Shown here one piece after another: positions 1 through 9,118 of a stretch of DNA of 64,000 nucleotides; the stretch's first letter is position 1, and each line of letters opens with the position of its first letter. The translations under genes and the position numbers were made by a program. Below the pieces are notes generated by a model. The model saw only the letters and a list, made by a program, of their open reading frames with translations, searched no databases and was not told where the DNA came from. Source of the DNA: Seonamhaeicola maritimus (lineage in GTDB: Bacteria > Bacteroidota > Bacteroidia > Flavobacteriales > Flavobacteriaceae); NCBI RefSeq assembly GCF_008056315.1, contig NZ_VRKQ01000021.1, forward strand, positions 62,001 through 126,000. The letters are read 5' to 3'.

Positions 1-1491
1 GAAGGCAAGAATCACACGCGTTATGTTGCATATATAAAAACCAACATAGCTAATATTTATAGAGGATTAAAACAATATCAAAAAGCACTTGACACACATC
101 TTGAAATTGCTGAGGTTAACAAAAGCATTAAGGATAATTTAGGTCTTACAAGAACTTATAACAATATTGCAAATGCCTATTTATTTTTAAAAGATACGAT
201 ACAAAGTGAAGCGTATTATTTAAAGAGTATTGATTTAGCTGTAAAGCATAATTACAAAAAGGAATTGGCTGGTCTTTATAATAATTATGGTGGTATTTTA
301 CATGACATGCAAAAATACACTAAGGCCATTGAATATAATGCCAAAGCCTTAAAATTAAGGAATGAATTAAACGATAATTACGGTATAACCAGTACATCAT
401 TACACCTTGCAGGATTGTATATAGATTTAAAGGATTATGCTAAGGCAAAAAACTATCTATACGATGGCCTAAATCTATCCGAAAAATTCAATATTAATGA
501 ATTAAAAATGGATGCTTATGATAAGATGGCGTCCTTTTATGCTTTTAAAAGAATTCCTGATAGTGTTATGTACTATAAAGAACTTTATAAATCTTTAAAC
601 GATACTATTTATAATAGTAGAATAACTAAAGAAATAGCTGAAATTCAGGAGAAATATGACACTGTCGAAAGAGAAAAAGAAATTCAAACTCAGCGTGCAG
701 AAATTGCTGAGAAAGAACTTAAATTAAACCGAAAAAATACACAAATTATTGGTTTAGTTGTTCTTGCGGTATTGTTATTTGTTTTAGGCTATTTGCTCTA
801 TAATCAGCAAAAATTAAAGAACAGGCAGCTTGAAAAAGAAAATGAACTTAAGCATGCCCTAGCAGAAATTGAAACTCACAATAAACTTCAAGACCAGCGT
901 TTAAGAATTTCAAGAGATTTACATGATAATATTGGTGCCCAATTAACTTTTATTATTTCTTCCATAGAAAATTTGCAATACGGGTTTAAAATTACCAATG
1001 ATAAACTTAAAGATAAATTAACTGGTATTGGTGCATTTACAAAAGATACCATTTACGAATTGCGAGATACTATATGGGCAATGAATAAAAATGAAATTAC
1101 CCTTGAAGATTTACAAGGACGCATTTCAAATTTTATTGACAAAGCTAATTTATCTTCAAGTGATTTAAACTTCAATATTAAAATTGATGAAGGGCTTTTA
1201 ACTGAGTTGGTATATACATCTGTTCAAGGCATGAATATTTACAGAATTATTCAAGAGGCTGTTAATAATGCCATTAAATATGGAGAGGCTTCTTGTATTT
1301 ATGTTCTGATTGAAAATAAAAATAATAAAATAGTTTTTTCAATTAAAGATGATGGTAAGGGGTTTGATATAAACGACATTGAAGAGGGTAATGGGCTTAA
1401 CAATATGAAAAAACGAGCCTCGGATATTGATGCTGACATAGTTTTTAACAGTGAAAAGGGAAAAGGAACCTCCATTATATTAAGTATATGA
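1..1491 (+). CDS. TPR-containing sensor histidine kinase, 5' end outside the window
   Basis: The reading frame is open from the first base, so this is the C-terminal 496 residues of a longer protein. The first ~200 visible residues are tetratricopeptide-like helical pairs, followed by a coiled coil (region around base 640-740), one transmembrane segment (IIGLVVLAVLLFVLGYLLY, about 745-805), a second coiled coil and a HisKA_3 dimerisation box SRDLHDNIGAQL whose phospho-acceptor His is encoded at 922-924. The ATPase domain has an N box (QEAVNNAIKY), a DDGKGFD G1 box and GNGLNNMKKRA. This is the NarX/DesK-like kinase class, which in Bacteroidota often has a TPR sensor region. Its stop codon overlaps the start of the response regulator (ATGA), so the two form a translationally coupled pair. 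The stimulus is unknown. Confidence 0.9.
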   Translation, partial: EGKNHTRYVAYIKTNIANIYRGLKQYQKALDTHLEIAEVNKSIKDNLGLTRTYNNIANAYLFLKDTIQSEAYYLKSIDLAVKHNYKKELAGLYNNYGGILHDMQKYTKAIEYNAKALKLRNELNDNYGITSTSLHLAGLYIDLKDYAKAKNYLYDGLNLSEKFNINELKMDAYDKMASFYAFKRIPDSVMYYKELYKSLNDTIYNSRITKEIAEIQEKYDTVEREKEIQTQRAEIAEKELKLNRKNTQIIGLVVLAVLLFVLGYLLYNQQKLKNRQLEKENELKHALAEIETHNKLQDQRLRISRDLHDNIGAQLTFIISSIENLQYGFKITNDKLKDKLTGIGAFTKDTIYELRDTIWAMNKNEITLEDLQGRISNFIDKANLSSSDLNFNIKIDEGLLTELVYTSVQGMNIYRIIQEAVNNAIKYGEASCIYVLIENKNNKIVFSIKDDGKGFDINDIEEGNGLNNMKKRASDIDADIVFNSEKGKGTSIILSI

Positions 1492-2138
1492 CTATAAAAG
1501 TAGCTATAGCCGATGATAATAGTTTTTTAATAAAAGCTGTAAACGAAAAACTATCTTTTTTTGATAATATAAAAGTAAGTTTTACAGCTGTAAACGGTTC
1601 TGATTTATTGAATAAATTAGTAGGGAATCATAACGTGGACTTGATTTTGATGGATATTGAAATGCCTATTAAAAATGGTATTGAAACTACCGAAATGGTA
1701 AAACAAAAATATCCGCACATTAAAATAATCATGCTTACTGTTTTTGATGATGACGAAAACATCTTTAATGCAATTAAGGCTGGTGCAGATGGATATTTAT
1801 TAAAAGAAGTAAACCCAAAAGTTTTATATGAAGGCATTGAGGATACTTTAGCCGGTGGTGCAGCAATGAATCCTTCCATTGCAATGAAAACCCTTAAATT
1901 GTTGAGAAATCCGGTTGAATTTGTAAGCAATAATGAAAAGGAAGAGATAGCTTTAACAAACAGAGAAGCGGAAGTGTTAGAGCAACTCAGTAAAGGTTTA
2001 AGTTATAATGCTATTGCAGATAATTTAATATTATCTACAGGAACAATTAGGAAACATATTGAGAATATATACAGAAAACTTCAAGTGCATAATAAATTGG
2101 AGGCTGTACAAAAAGCTAAAAAAAACAATTTGATTTAA
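1488..2138 (+). CDS. NarL/LuxR-family DNA-binding response regulator
   Basis: A 216-residue two-domain regulator. The receiver domain (1-120) has acidic pocket residues D9 and D10, phospho-acceptor D56 in LILMDIEMP, the switch Thr T84 and the conserved K106. A linker leads to a LuxR-type helix-turn-helix (about 155-216) with LTNREAEVLEQLSKGLSYNAI and the recognition helix region TGTIRKHIENIYRKL. Start codon ATG overlaps the kinase stop by four bases, so it is cotranscribed with the kinase and is its expected phosphotransfer partner. Target genes cannot be told from this sequence. Confidence 0.93.
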   Translation: MTIKVAIADDNSFLIKAVNEKLSFFDNIKVSFTAVNGSDLLNKLVGNHNVDLILMDIEMPIKNGIETTEMVKQKYPHIKIIMLTVFDDDENIFNAIKAGADGYLLKEVNPKVLYEGIEDTLAGGAAMNPSIAMKTLKLLRNPVEFVSNNEKEEIALTNREAEVLEQLSKGLSYNAIADNLILSTGTIRKHIENIYRKLQVHNKLEAVQKAKKNNLI

Positions 2139-2182
2139 ACATTGTTTAACCTTTTGATAAACTAGCTTTCAAATATCAGACG

Positions 2183-2190
2183 TATATTTG
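2183..2190 (+). promoter_or_regulatory. candidate -7 box TATATTTG upstream of the DUF4230 gene
   Basis: TATATTTG fits the Bacteroidota -7 consensus TAnnTTTG. A TTG lies 26 bases upstream, which is longer than the usual 17-23 spacing. It would give a leader of about 120 bases before the gene at 2316. Just before that gene GCTCTAA (about 2262) and TTAGAGC can pair around a loop of about 40 bases; its role is unknown. Confidence 0.3.
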
Positions 2191-2315
2191 TGGTGTTAGT
2201 TTATATTTAATAAAATGCATTAGTTAGACTTTATATGTCGAAGGAAACTGATGTTTTTTTTTGCTCTAAATTCTCTTATTTAATTCAACTAGAAAAAATA
2301 TTTCTAAATTAGAGC

Positions 2316-2930
2316 ATGCGAAAAATTTTATTTGGAGTTGTTATAACTTTGGTCATTTTATTTACGTTTAAATATTGTAATGACAAAAATGAAGACAGAA
2401 TAGTGCTTCAAGAAAGCTCAGTACTTATTCAAGAGCAAATTAAAAATGTTGGAAAACTAATAGTAACAGAAGGGCATTTTAGTGAAGTGTTCAATTATAA
2501 AAATTCAAAAGAAATTTTTGGTGATTACATTACTTCAGAAAAAAAGGCGCTGGTTGTTGTAAATGCCAGCGTTTCTATTTCTTATGATTTAAGTAAGATT
2601 GAATTTAAGGTTGATGAAGTTAATAAAACGCTTCATATTACAAGTGTTCCTAAAGAAGAAATAAGTATTAATCCCGATTTGGAGTATTACGATGTACAAT
2701 CAGATTTCTTTAATCCGTTTGAAGCCAAAGATTATAATGAAATAAAGATATCTGTTAAGAAGTCATTAGCTAAAAAAATAGAAGCTTCAGATTTAAAAAA
2801 GAATGCTAAAAACAGACTTTTAAGTGAACTTTCAAAGTTCTATATCTTAACTAACTCATTTGGTTGGACATTACAATATAATGATACACTAATGAAATCA
2901 TTAGAATCACTTCAAAGTATAAAACTATAA
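2316..2930 (+). CDS. DUF4230 family membrane-anchored protein
   Basis: A 204-residue protein with one N-terminal transmembrane anchor (residues 3-20, ILFGVVITLVILFTFKYC) and the rest exported or periplasmic. The body matches my memory of DUF4230: the IQEQIKNVGKLIVTEGHFSEV opening, alternating strands around the NASVSISYDLSKIEF region and a C-terminal helix. Function of the family is not known. The stop codon overlaps the convergent rhodanese gene by six bases. Confidence 0.8.
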   Translation: MRKILFGVVITLVILFTFKYCNDKNEDRIVLQESSVLIQEQIKNVGKLIVTEGHFSEVFNYKNSKEIFGDYITSEKKALVVVNASVSISYDLSKIEFKVDEVNKTLHITSVPKEEISINPDLEYYDVQSDFFNPFEAKDYNEIKISVKKSLAKKIEASDLKKNAKNRLLSELSKFYILTNSFGWTLQYNDTLMKSLESLQSIKL

Positions 2931-3230
2931 TCTTCTGGATAAACTTTGCCAGCCGCCTCCATTTAAAACTTCAATACCATGAGGTTTTAAAATACTACAA
3001 GCGCTGCCAGAACGCATGCCGCTGGCACAACAAGTTATAACCGGTTTTTTAAGCCTTCTTAATTCGTCAATTTTAGAATTTAAAGACTGCAACGGAATGT
3101 TTTTTGAGCCTTTAATGGCTCCCTGAGTATATTCTTGAGGTGTTCTTACATCTACAATAATGGCTCCTCTATTTTTAAAATCCTCAATCATCTCTTTTTT
3201 ATTACCAAATAAATAACTTAGTAGTTTCAT
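2925..3230 (-). CDS. single-domain rhodanese-like protein
   Basis: A 101-residue single rhodanese domain. IIVDVRTPQEYTQGAIKGS is the standard substrate-side motif and the active-site loop is TCCASGMRSG, with the catalytic Cys in the expected place before a six-residue loop typical of sulfur-carrying rhodaneses. It is cytoplasmic, since no signal peptide is visible. Sulfur transfer from a persulfide is the family role; the acceptor is unknown. Convergent with, and overlapping by six bases, the DUF4230 gene. Confidence 0.88.
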   Translation of the reverse strand: MKLLSYLFGNKKEMIEDFKNRGAIIVDVRTPQEYTQGAIKGSKNIPLQSLNSKIDELRRLKKPVITCCASGMRSGSACSILKPHGIEVLNGGGWQSLSRRL

Positions 3231-3330
3231 TCTTTACTTTTTGGCAAATATCCTCATTAATTTAATAAAGTAATGTAACAAGAGTTACTATCTAATTTTA
3301 TTATATTCAACTAAAATTTTGAGAATTAAA

Positions 3331-4275
3331 ATGCATCTAATAAATAAGGCTGGTTTGGAGAAGGTTCATAATAGCATCAAACCATTTATACATAGAACGC
3401 CTGTGCTAACATCACAATTGTTAAATGAAATTTGTGAGGCAGAGTTATTTTTCAAGTGTGAGAATTTCCAAAAAATGGGTGCCTTTAAAATGCGTGGTGC
3501 AACTAGTGCAATTTTAAACTTAACTAAGGAGCAACAAAAAAAAGGAGTTGTAACGCATTCGTCAGGTAATTTTGCACAAGCCTTGTCCTTGGCAGCAAAG
3601 AGTTTTGGTGCAAAGGCATATATAGCAATGCCAAAAAATGCGCCTCAGGTTAAAAAAGAGGCTGTTTTAGGTTACGATGGAATTATTACAGAGTGTGAAT
3701 CTAATGCCGTAGCTAGAGAGAAAGCTGCCAAAGAGATTCAACAGAAAACGGGAGCTACTTTTGTTCATCCTTCAAATGACGATGATGTTATTTATGGACA
3801 AGGAACTGCGGCCATTGAGTTATTAGAAGACTATCAGGATTTAGATTATATTTTTACACCTGTGGGAGGTGGCGGATTGTTGGCAGGAACTATTTTAGCT
3901 GCCATTAATTTTTCTGAAAAATGTAAGGTAATTGCCGGCGAACCTGCTAATGCAGATGATGCCTATAGATCTTTAATCTCTGGCAAGATTGAACTTAACG
4001 AAACAACAAATACTATTGCCGATGGACTTAGAACCAATTTAGGTGATAGAAACTTTCCGATTATAAAGGAATATGTAGAACGAATTGTGCTTGTTGAAGA
4101 AGATGAGATAATTGAAGCAATGAAGTTAATTTGGGAGCGTATGAAGATTATTGTTGAGCCATCAAGTGCAGTGGCTTTTGCGGCACTTATAAAACACAAA
4201 AACAATATAAAAGGTAAAAAAATTGGATTGATACTTTCCGGTGGAAACATTGATGTTTCTAATTTACCTTTTTAA
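3331..4275 (+). CDS. PLP-dependent threonine dehydratase / serine racemase-like enzyme
   Basis: A fold-type II PLP enzyme of about 314 residues. The PLP lysine is K53 in GAFKMRGA, SSGNFAQAL binds the substrate carboxylate, and PVGGGGLLAG is the phosphate-binding glycine loop. There is no C-terminal ACT-like regulatory domain, so it is the short catabolic or serine-racemase-like form rather than biosynthetic IlvA. The ATG at 3331 is chosen; an in-frame TTG four codons earlier is less likely. Expected products are 2-oxobutanoate or pyruvate plus ammonia, or D-serine if it racemises. Which activity dominates cannot be read from sequence. Confidence 0.88.
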   Translation: MHLINKAGLEKVHNSIKPFIHRTPVLTSQLLNEICEAELFFKCENFQKMGAFKMRGATSAILNLTKEQQKKGVVTHSSGNFAQALSLAAKSFGAKAYIAMPKNAPQVKKEAVLGYDGIITECESNAVAREKAAKEIQQKTGATFVHPSNDDDVIYGQGTAAIELLEDYQDLDYIFTPVGGGGLLAGTILAAINFSEKCKVIAGEPANADDAYRSLISGKIELNETTNTIADGLRTNLGDRNFPIIKEYVERIVLVEEDEIIEAMKLIWERMKIIVEPSSAVAFAALIKHKNNIKGKKIGLILSGGNIDVSNLPF

Positions 4276-4311
4276 TTAAAAATCTTACTAAATATATTGT
4301 AATTTGCAATC

Positions 4312-5064
4312 ATGGAAGAAGCATATGTTAAGCTAACAATAGAAAATAAAATTGGGTTTATAGAATTTTTTCACCCTAACAGAAACTCCATGCCAAGTGA
4401 TGTTTTGTTAGAGCTTGAGCAGATAATTACTACTGCAGGGAATAATGATGACATTAAAGTTATTGTTCTTAAAAGCGGTGGAGATAGAACCTTTTGCGCA
4501 GGTGCCAGTTTTAATGAGTTAATTGCTATTGAAAATGCTGAGACAGGTAAACATTTCTTCTCAGGTTTTGCAAATGTTATAAACGCAATGCGTAAATGCC
4601 CTAAACTAATTATTGGAAGAATTCAAGGAAAAGCAGTTGGCGGTGGCGTAGGTTTAGCAGCAGCAGCAGATTATTGTTTTGCTACGCAATATGCATCAGT
4701 GAAATTAAGTGAGTTGAGTATTGGTATAGGTCCGTTTGTAATTGAGCCGGTAGTTTCAAGGAAAATAGGAAAAATAGCAATGTCCCAAATGACTATTGAT
4801 GCTGAAACCTTTTATTCGGCAGATTGGGCAAAAGAAAAAGGTTTGTATTCTGAAGTTTTTGAGTCGACTGAGGAGTTAGACCAAGCTCTAAATGCTTTGG
4901 CTGGAAAATTAACCTCATATAATCCAGAAGCTCTAAAAGAAATGAAGAAAGTCTTTTGGCAAGAAACTGACCATTGGGATGCCTTGTTACATGATAGAGC
5001 GCGCATTAGCGGCAAATTGGTTTTAAGTAATTTTACTAAAGACGTTTTAAAAAAGTATAGGTAA
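4312..5064 (+). CDS. enoyl-CoA hydratase/isomerase family protein
   Basis: A 250-residue crotonase-fold protein. The two oxyanion-hole segments are visible: FCAGASF around residue 61-67 and VGGGVGLAAAADY around 109-121. The region ELSIGIGPFVIEP aligns with the second catalytic loop. Family reactions are hydration or isomerisation of enoyl-CoA thioesters; methylglutaconyl-CoA-hydratase-like or Paa-like roles are possible. A near-consensus -7 box (TAATTTGC, ending five bases before the ATG) lies directly upstream, so it probably has its own promoter although it follows the dehydratase gene by 36 bases. Confidence 0.87.
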   Translation: MEEAYVKLTIENKIGFIEFFHPNRNSMPSDVLLELEQIITTAGNNDDIKVIVLKSGGDRTFCAGASFNELIAIENAETGKHFFSGFANVINAMRKCPKLIIGRIQGKAVGGGVGLAAAADYCFATQYASVKLSELSIGIGPFVIEPVVSRKIGKIAMSQMTIDAETFYSADWAKEKGLYSEVFESTEELDQALNALAGKLTSYNPEALKEMKKVFWQETDHWDALLHDRARISGKLVLSNFTKDVLKKYR

Positions 5065-5087
5065 CCAAAGTTTTATAAAATAATAAT

Positions 5088-5118
5088 GCTCAAGTATTTG
5101 TAATCACTATACTTGAGC
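5088..5118. terminator. hairpin between convergent genes
   Basis: GCTCAAGTAT pairs perfectly with ATACTTGAGC around an 11-base loop, between the 3' ends of the enoyl-CoA hydratase gene (+) and the charged coiled-coil gene (-). The flanks are A/T rich, with only short T runs, so it is a plausible but not strong bidirectional terminator. Confidence 0.5.
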
Positions 5119-5151
5119 TATATTATTGAGTTAATTGTAAAGTGATTTTCA

Positions 5152-5754
5152 TTAATCTTCGTCTTTAACGGTAATATCTTTTAATACTTTTTTTTCCTTT
5201 TTAGTTTTCTCTTTTTGTTTTTTAATTTTTTCTTCTAGCTCGTCAAGTTTTTTCTCCGCTTTACCAACTTTATCTTCTTTTTCCCTAGCTTCTTCATCAG
5301 TGATTTCTTTGGCTTTCTTTTGTTTTTCTAAACGTTCCTTGGCTTTTTTAACACGTTCTCTTCCTTCATTAAGTGTTTTTTCGCTAATGTTAATGTTTTC
5401 TTGCTTTTCTTCAATTTTTTCTAGAGCTTCTTGAGAACGTAATTTCCCAAATTCTTTACCGCTTAAGTCACCTTTATTTCTTCCGTAAGCATTGCCATCT
5501 CCTTTAAACTCCTTTTTTGCTTTTATCTCTTTCTCAACTTTTTCTCCTTTTTGTTTGTGTTCTTTTTTAATTTTATTAGACTCTTTTTCTGCCTTTTCCT
5601 TCGCTTCTTTACCTTTTTGCTTTACTTCTTCTGATTTTTTTTGTTGAGATTTCTCTAATTTTTTCTCCTTGCCTTTTCCTTGAGCATATATTTGGGGAGA
5701 ACCTAGTAGGGTTAGTAGGAAGATTACTGAAAATAATAATTTAATAGTTTTCAT
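5152..5754 (-). CDS. secreted Lys/Glu-rich coiled-coil protein
   Basis: A 200-residue protein with a clear signal peptide (MKTIKLLFSVIFLLTLLGSP, cleavage near IYAQ). The mature part is almost entirely K/E/Q/R and strongly alpha-helical, with probable coiled coil over residues 25-75 and 105-195, interrupted by a short GDGNAYGRNKGDLSGKEFGK segment that breaks the helix. I recognise no defined family. It lies 12 bases downstream of the small lipoprotein gene on the same strand, so the two are probably cotranscribed. A role as a periplasmic or surface rod or linker is inference only. Confidence 0.75.
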   Translation of the reverse strand: MKTIKLLFSVIFLLTLLGSPQIYAQGKGKEKKLEKSQQKKSEEVKQKGKEAKEKAEKESNKIKKEHKQKGEKVEKEIKAKKEFKGDGNAYGRNKGDLSGKEFGKLRSQEALEKIEEKQENINISEKTLNEGRERVKKAKERLEKQKKAKEITDEEAREKEDKVGKAEKKLDELEEKIKKQKEKTKKEKKVLKDITVKDED

Positions 5755-5766
5755 AGTCTATGTTTT

Positions 5767-5967
5767 TTAAATACTGTCAATTTCTTTTAGGTTGTCTTCA
5801 ACCTGTTTGGTGATATCTTTTAATTCTTCAATATCTTTAGAAATGTTTTGTTCTAAAGAATCAATTTTTTGAATGGTTTGTTCCATTTTTTTCTCTTCTT
5901 CTTTCTTTTTGTCTGTACAAGAGGAAAATAAAAATAGTACTAATACTAAGGAATAAATTGTTTTCAT
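5767..5967 (-). CDS. small coiled-coil lipoprotein
   Basis: A 66-residue protein with a lipobox (LFLFSSC, Cys17) followed by a highly charged helix (DKKKEEEKKMEQTIQK, then heptad-like SLEQNISKDIEELKDI). It resembles short helical lipoproteins that trimerise in the envelope, but there is no direct homology that I can name. It is the first gene of a two-gene unit with the secreted coiled-coil protein 12 bases downstream, and both start with MKTI, suggesting a joint envelope function. Confidence 0.75.
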   Translation of the reverse strand: MKTIYSLVLVLFLFSSCTDKKKEEEKKMEQTIQKIDSLEQNISKDIEELKDITKQVEDNLKEIDSI

Positions 5968-6023
5968 AATTTAAATTTAAGTTAGTCTCTTCTTTAAGAC
6001 CCACATGTTATTTAAATGTCACA

Positions 6024-7799
6024 TTATTGTTTAACGGAATCTGTGAAATTTTCCTTTTGAAGAAATATATTTAAGCCATCATCTATCAAATTGCCAACTT
6101 CAGGTCTATTTTGTTTAATGACTTCTAAATGATTTATAAGCTGCTTGCTTAATTTGATTTCACTTCCTTTAAAAGCCAACTCATAAAGCTCAATTGGTAG
6201 TAACCAATCATTAGGATGGTTTTCTATAAGTTCTTCCAGAACCTTGGTTCTAGAAATAGTTCTGTTTTTGCCTTCTCTGTAATCACGTACTTGTTGATAG
6301 AGTTCTTCTAGCCTTAACAGTTCATTAGATTTTTTTATATGGATGGTTTTTTCAGAAGGAACATGTGTGATTAAATCAAAACTATTTAAATCTGCTGGAC
6401 CCGAAAATGCAGAAACAATTTCTTTTCCAACAGCCATATCATAAATGCCCCATTCAGGTTTAAATAATGCCGATTTCTGATAAGTAACCGTACAATTTTT
6501 AAAACTAATTAAAATGATTTTCCCTTGTAGGTTGCGTTTTCCTGTGATAATTTCTCCCGAAACTTTAATGCCACCTTCAAATTCAAGAGTTACAGTTTGC
6601 TCTTCATAAATGTTATATGCTGCTAAATCACGCGGACTCATATCTTCAATGGCTAAATTGATGCCTTTTAATTTGCCAAGAGGAGACCCGAAACCTCTTG
6701 AGTGCGTTTCAATGCCATGACCTACCAATTCTTTTTCTCTATATGCTAGTGCGGAGGCACCGGTAGCCTGAATATAAATAGGCTTGTTTACGTCTTCTAC
6801 AACATCGGTAAAAACACCTGAAATTTGAATTCCAGTACTTAACTCAATAGTTCCTAAAGCCTCAGATTGAATGAGTTTATTAACTCCCGAAAGGCCTCCT
6901 TTTCTAACGGAAATAGTATTTGCAAATTCTTCTAAAATCAAACTTAAATGCGCAAAATCTGGTGTTACATAAAGCTGAGGTTGTGGTTTGGTAATATCAA
7001 AATCTTTATATGCAGCTTCAATAGTGTAAGGTAATTTTTCAACCGCATCTGTCATGCACAAAGCACTTTCTCCAATAGATGATAGCAAGCCGGCACCGTA
7101 AATTTTGGGATTATCAACAGTTCCTATAAGCCCGTATTCAACAGTCCACCAGTGCAAATTTCTAATAAGTGCCATTTCACTAGGTTCACCCATATTTTGT
7201 TGCAGCGCTTCAATCTTTTTTTCTGCTAATACAATATCTTCTTTTGGGGTATTGGGTGCTTCTTTTATAATGGATAGATGTCTTACTGCTTCATACAACT
7301 CATAATCTTTTGCAGAAGAAATAGCTTTACATCCTATTTCTCCAAATCGTCTTAAATATTCTGCATATTCTGGGTTTGCAATAATAGGAGCGTGTCCAGC
7401 ACCTTCATGAATGATATCCGGTGCAGGGGTATATTCAATGTGTTCCAATTGACGAATATCGCTGGCAATAACCAAAACATTGTATGCCTGAAACTCCATA
7501 AAGGCATTAGGAGGAATAAAACCATCAACCGCTACTGCTGCCCAACCTATATCTTTCAAAATACGGTTCATGCCGTACATATTAGGAATCCTATCAACCG
7601 AAATTCCAGTTTGTTTCAATCCTTTCAAATAAGATTCATGGGCCACAGTGCTCAAGAAGTTTACATTTTTACGCATAACATACCTCCAAACGGCCTGATC
7701 AATAGCTGAATAATCCTCATAATTTTGAGGTTTCATAAACTGCTTTAAGTGCTTAGGGAGTTTATTTAGAATAGGGTTTGTTTCTATTAAATCTTTCAT
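6024..7799 (-). CDS. aromatic amino acid hydroxylase with insert and C-terminal extension
   Basis: A 591-residue protein whose N-terminal ~290 residues are an iron- and pterin-dependent aromatic amino acid hydroxylase. The iron ligands are visible as H131 and H136 in PDIIHEGAGHAP and E221 in WWTVEYGL. In the classical enzymes the His and Glu ligands are about 40 residues apart; here they are 85 apart, with an inserted helical stretch around residues 160-210. Residues ~300-590 form an extra region with no recognised fold. Family chemistry is hydroxylation of Phe (or Tyr/Trp) using O2 and a tetrahydropterin; the substrate here is uncertain. A TTG-N17-TATTTTTA element in the upstream spacer could be its promoter. 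Confidence 0.85.
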   Translation of the reverse strand: MKDLIETNPILNKLPKHLKQFMKPQNYEDYSAIDQAVWRYVMRKNVNFLSTVAHESYLKGLKQTGISVDRIPNMYGMNRILKDIGWAAVAVDGFIPPNAFMEFQAYNVLVIASDIRQLEHIEYTPAPDIIHEGAGHAPIIANPEYAEYLRRFGEIGCKAISSAKDYELYEAVRHLSIIKEAPNTPKEDIVLAEKKIEALQQNMGEPSEMALIRNLHWWTVEYGLIGTVDNPKIYGAGLLSSIGESALCMTDAVEKLPYTIEAAYKDFDITKPQPQLYVTPDFAHLSLILEEFANTISVRKGGLSGVNKLIQSEALGTIELSTGIQISGVFTDVVEDVNKPIYIQATGASALAYREKELVGHGIETHSRGFGSPLGKLKGINLAIEDMSPRDLAAYNIYEEQTVTLEFEGGIKVSGEIITGKRNLQGKIILISFKNCTVTYQKSALFKPEWGIYDMAVGKEIVSAFSGPADLNSFDLITHVPSEKTIHIKKSNELLRLEELYQQVRDYREGKNRTISRTKVLEELIENHPNDWLLPIELYELAFKGSEIKLSKQLINHLEVIKQNRPEVGNLIDDGLNIFLQKENFTDSVKQ

Positions 7800-7948
7800 G
7801 ATATATAATGGAAGGTTGAATGAGTTAAAAATACGAAATTCTTATAAAATCAAGTATATTTTAAAATATTTTAACTAAAACAAACAAATTAATGATTTTT
7901 ATTCAAACGAATGGTTTTTGGTATATTTATAATTCCTTATAAGAAAAT

Positions 7949-9052
7949 ATGTATACCAAACGAATATTTCCAATAAAAGGCGTTTTAATTTGGACTCGTC
8001 GCCACATAATTTTATTTATTGTTTTAGGTTTCATTCCTGTTATTCTTTTTGATGTTTTAGAACTAAAATGGTTGCACTTGCCTTGGTTGCCCTTAGGAGT
8101 TCTGGGTACAGCTGTAGCATTCATTGTTAGTTTTAAAAATAATGCATCTTATGACCGATTATGGGAAGCAAGAAAAATTTGGGGTGGTATTGTAAATGCC
8201 TCACGTTCGTGGACCATCATGGTAAAAGATTTTATAACCAATGATCATTCAACAAAGTCTAAAAGTTCTGAAGAATTACAAGTGATTAAACGCGAATTGG
8301 TGCATAGACATGTGGCTTGGTTAAATGCCTTGAGGTATCAGCTAAGACAGGACAAACCTTGGGAAATGCATTTAAAATCTCAACGCTCAAATAAAGAGTT
8401 TAGAGCAAAAAATTATCGTATTTGTGAGGACGTTGAGCCCATTGAAGGAGCTGTTAAGCCATATATTTCGGAAGAAGAGTTTAATGAAATATTTGCTAAA
8501 GGTAATCAAGCCTCTCAATTGTTGGGTATTCAGTCTAGGCGTTTGAAGGAGTTAATGGATCAAGGGCATATTGAAGATTTCCGTCATATGGAGATGATGA
8601 ATATGCTAGTAGAGTTTTACACATTACAGGGTAAGAGCGAACGTATTAAAAACTTCCCGTATCCAAGGCAATTTGCTACTTTGAATTATATGTTTGTTTG
8701 GATATTTATTTTGCTCATTCCCTATGGTATCATGGAAGAGTTTGATGCTTTTGGAGCTAAAATTTTAGAACACCTAAGTACGCATACAGACCAAGCATCG
8801 TTCATTCATCAAACACAAGTGGCGATTGCAAAACATTTTGTTTGGTTTTCAGTGCCATTTAGTGCACTAATATCTTGGGTGTTTCATACTATGGAAGCCA
8901 TTGGTGAAAATTCAGAGAATCCTTTTGAAGGAGGGCCAAATGATGTTCCTATTACTGATATGAGTAGAGGTATTGAAATAGATATCAGACAACTTATTGA
9001 TGACACAGACATACCAGAACCATACATTTGGGAAAATGATATTGTAATGTAA
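7949..9052 (+). CDS. bestrophin-family ion channel
   Basis: A 367-residue member of the bacterial bestrophin/YneE family. Features are an N-terminal pair of membrane helices (HIILFIVLGFIPVILF and LPLGVLGTAVAFIVSF), the hallmark FKNNASYDRLWEARKIWGGI segment after the second helix, and a second membrane pair around residues 240-310 ending in HTMEAIGENSENPFEGGPND, which is strongly conserved in the family. Bacterial homologues form pentameric anion or cation channels. It is divergently transcribed from the hydroxylase gene. Confidence 0.9.
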   Translation: MYTKRIFPIKGVLIWTRRHIILFIVLGFIPVILFDVLELKWLHLPWLPLGVLGTAVAFIVSFKNNASYDRLWEARKIWGGIVNASRSWTIMVKDFITNDHSTKSKSSEELQVIKRELVHRHVAWLNALRYQLRQDKPWEMHLKSQRSNKEFRAKNYRICEDVEPIEGAVKPYISEEEFNEIFAKGNQASQLLGIQSRRLKELMDQGHIEDFRHMEMMNMLVEFYTLQGKSERIKNFPYPRQFATLNYMFVWIFILLIPYGIMEEFDAFGAKILEHLSTHTDQASFIHQTQVAIAKHFVWFSVPFSALISWVFHTMEAIGENSENPFEGGPNDVPITDMSRGIEIDIRQLIDDTDIPEPYIWENDIVM

Positions 9053-9118
9053 CTTCGTCAATCAATAAACTGTAATTAGTGTACAAAGTCATTTTATTAA
9101 AAAACCAATTTAGATCTA

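Noticed and set aside
3319-3330. Upstream non-ATG starts (also before 12277, 17965, 30089, 37231, 55720 and 58045)
   Set aside because: In each case a longer reading adds residues outside the family's usual start or overlaps the previous gene or promoter, and the first good ATG fits signal peptide or domain boundaries better.
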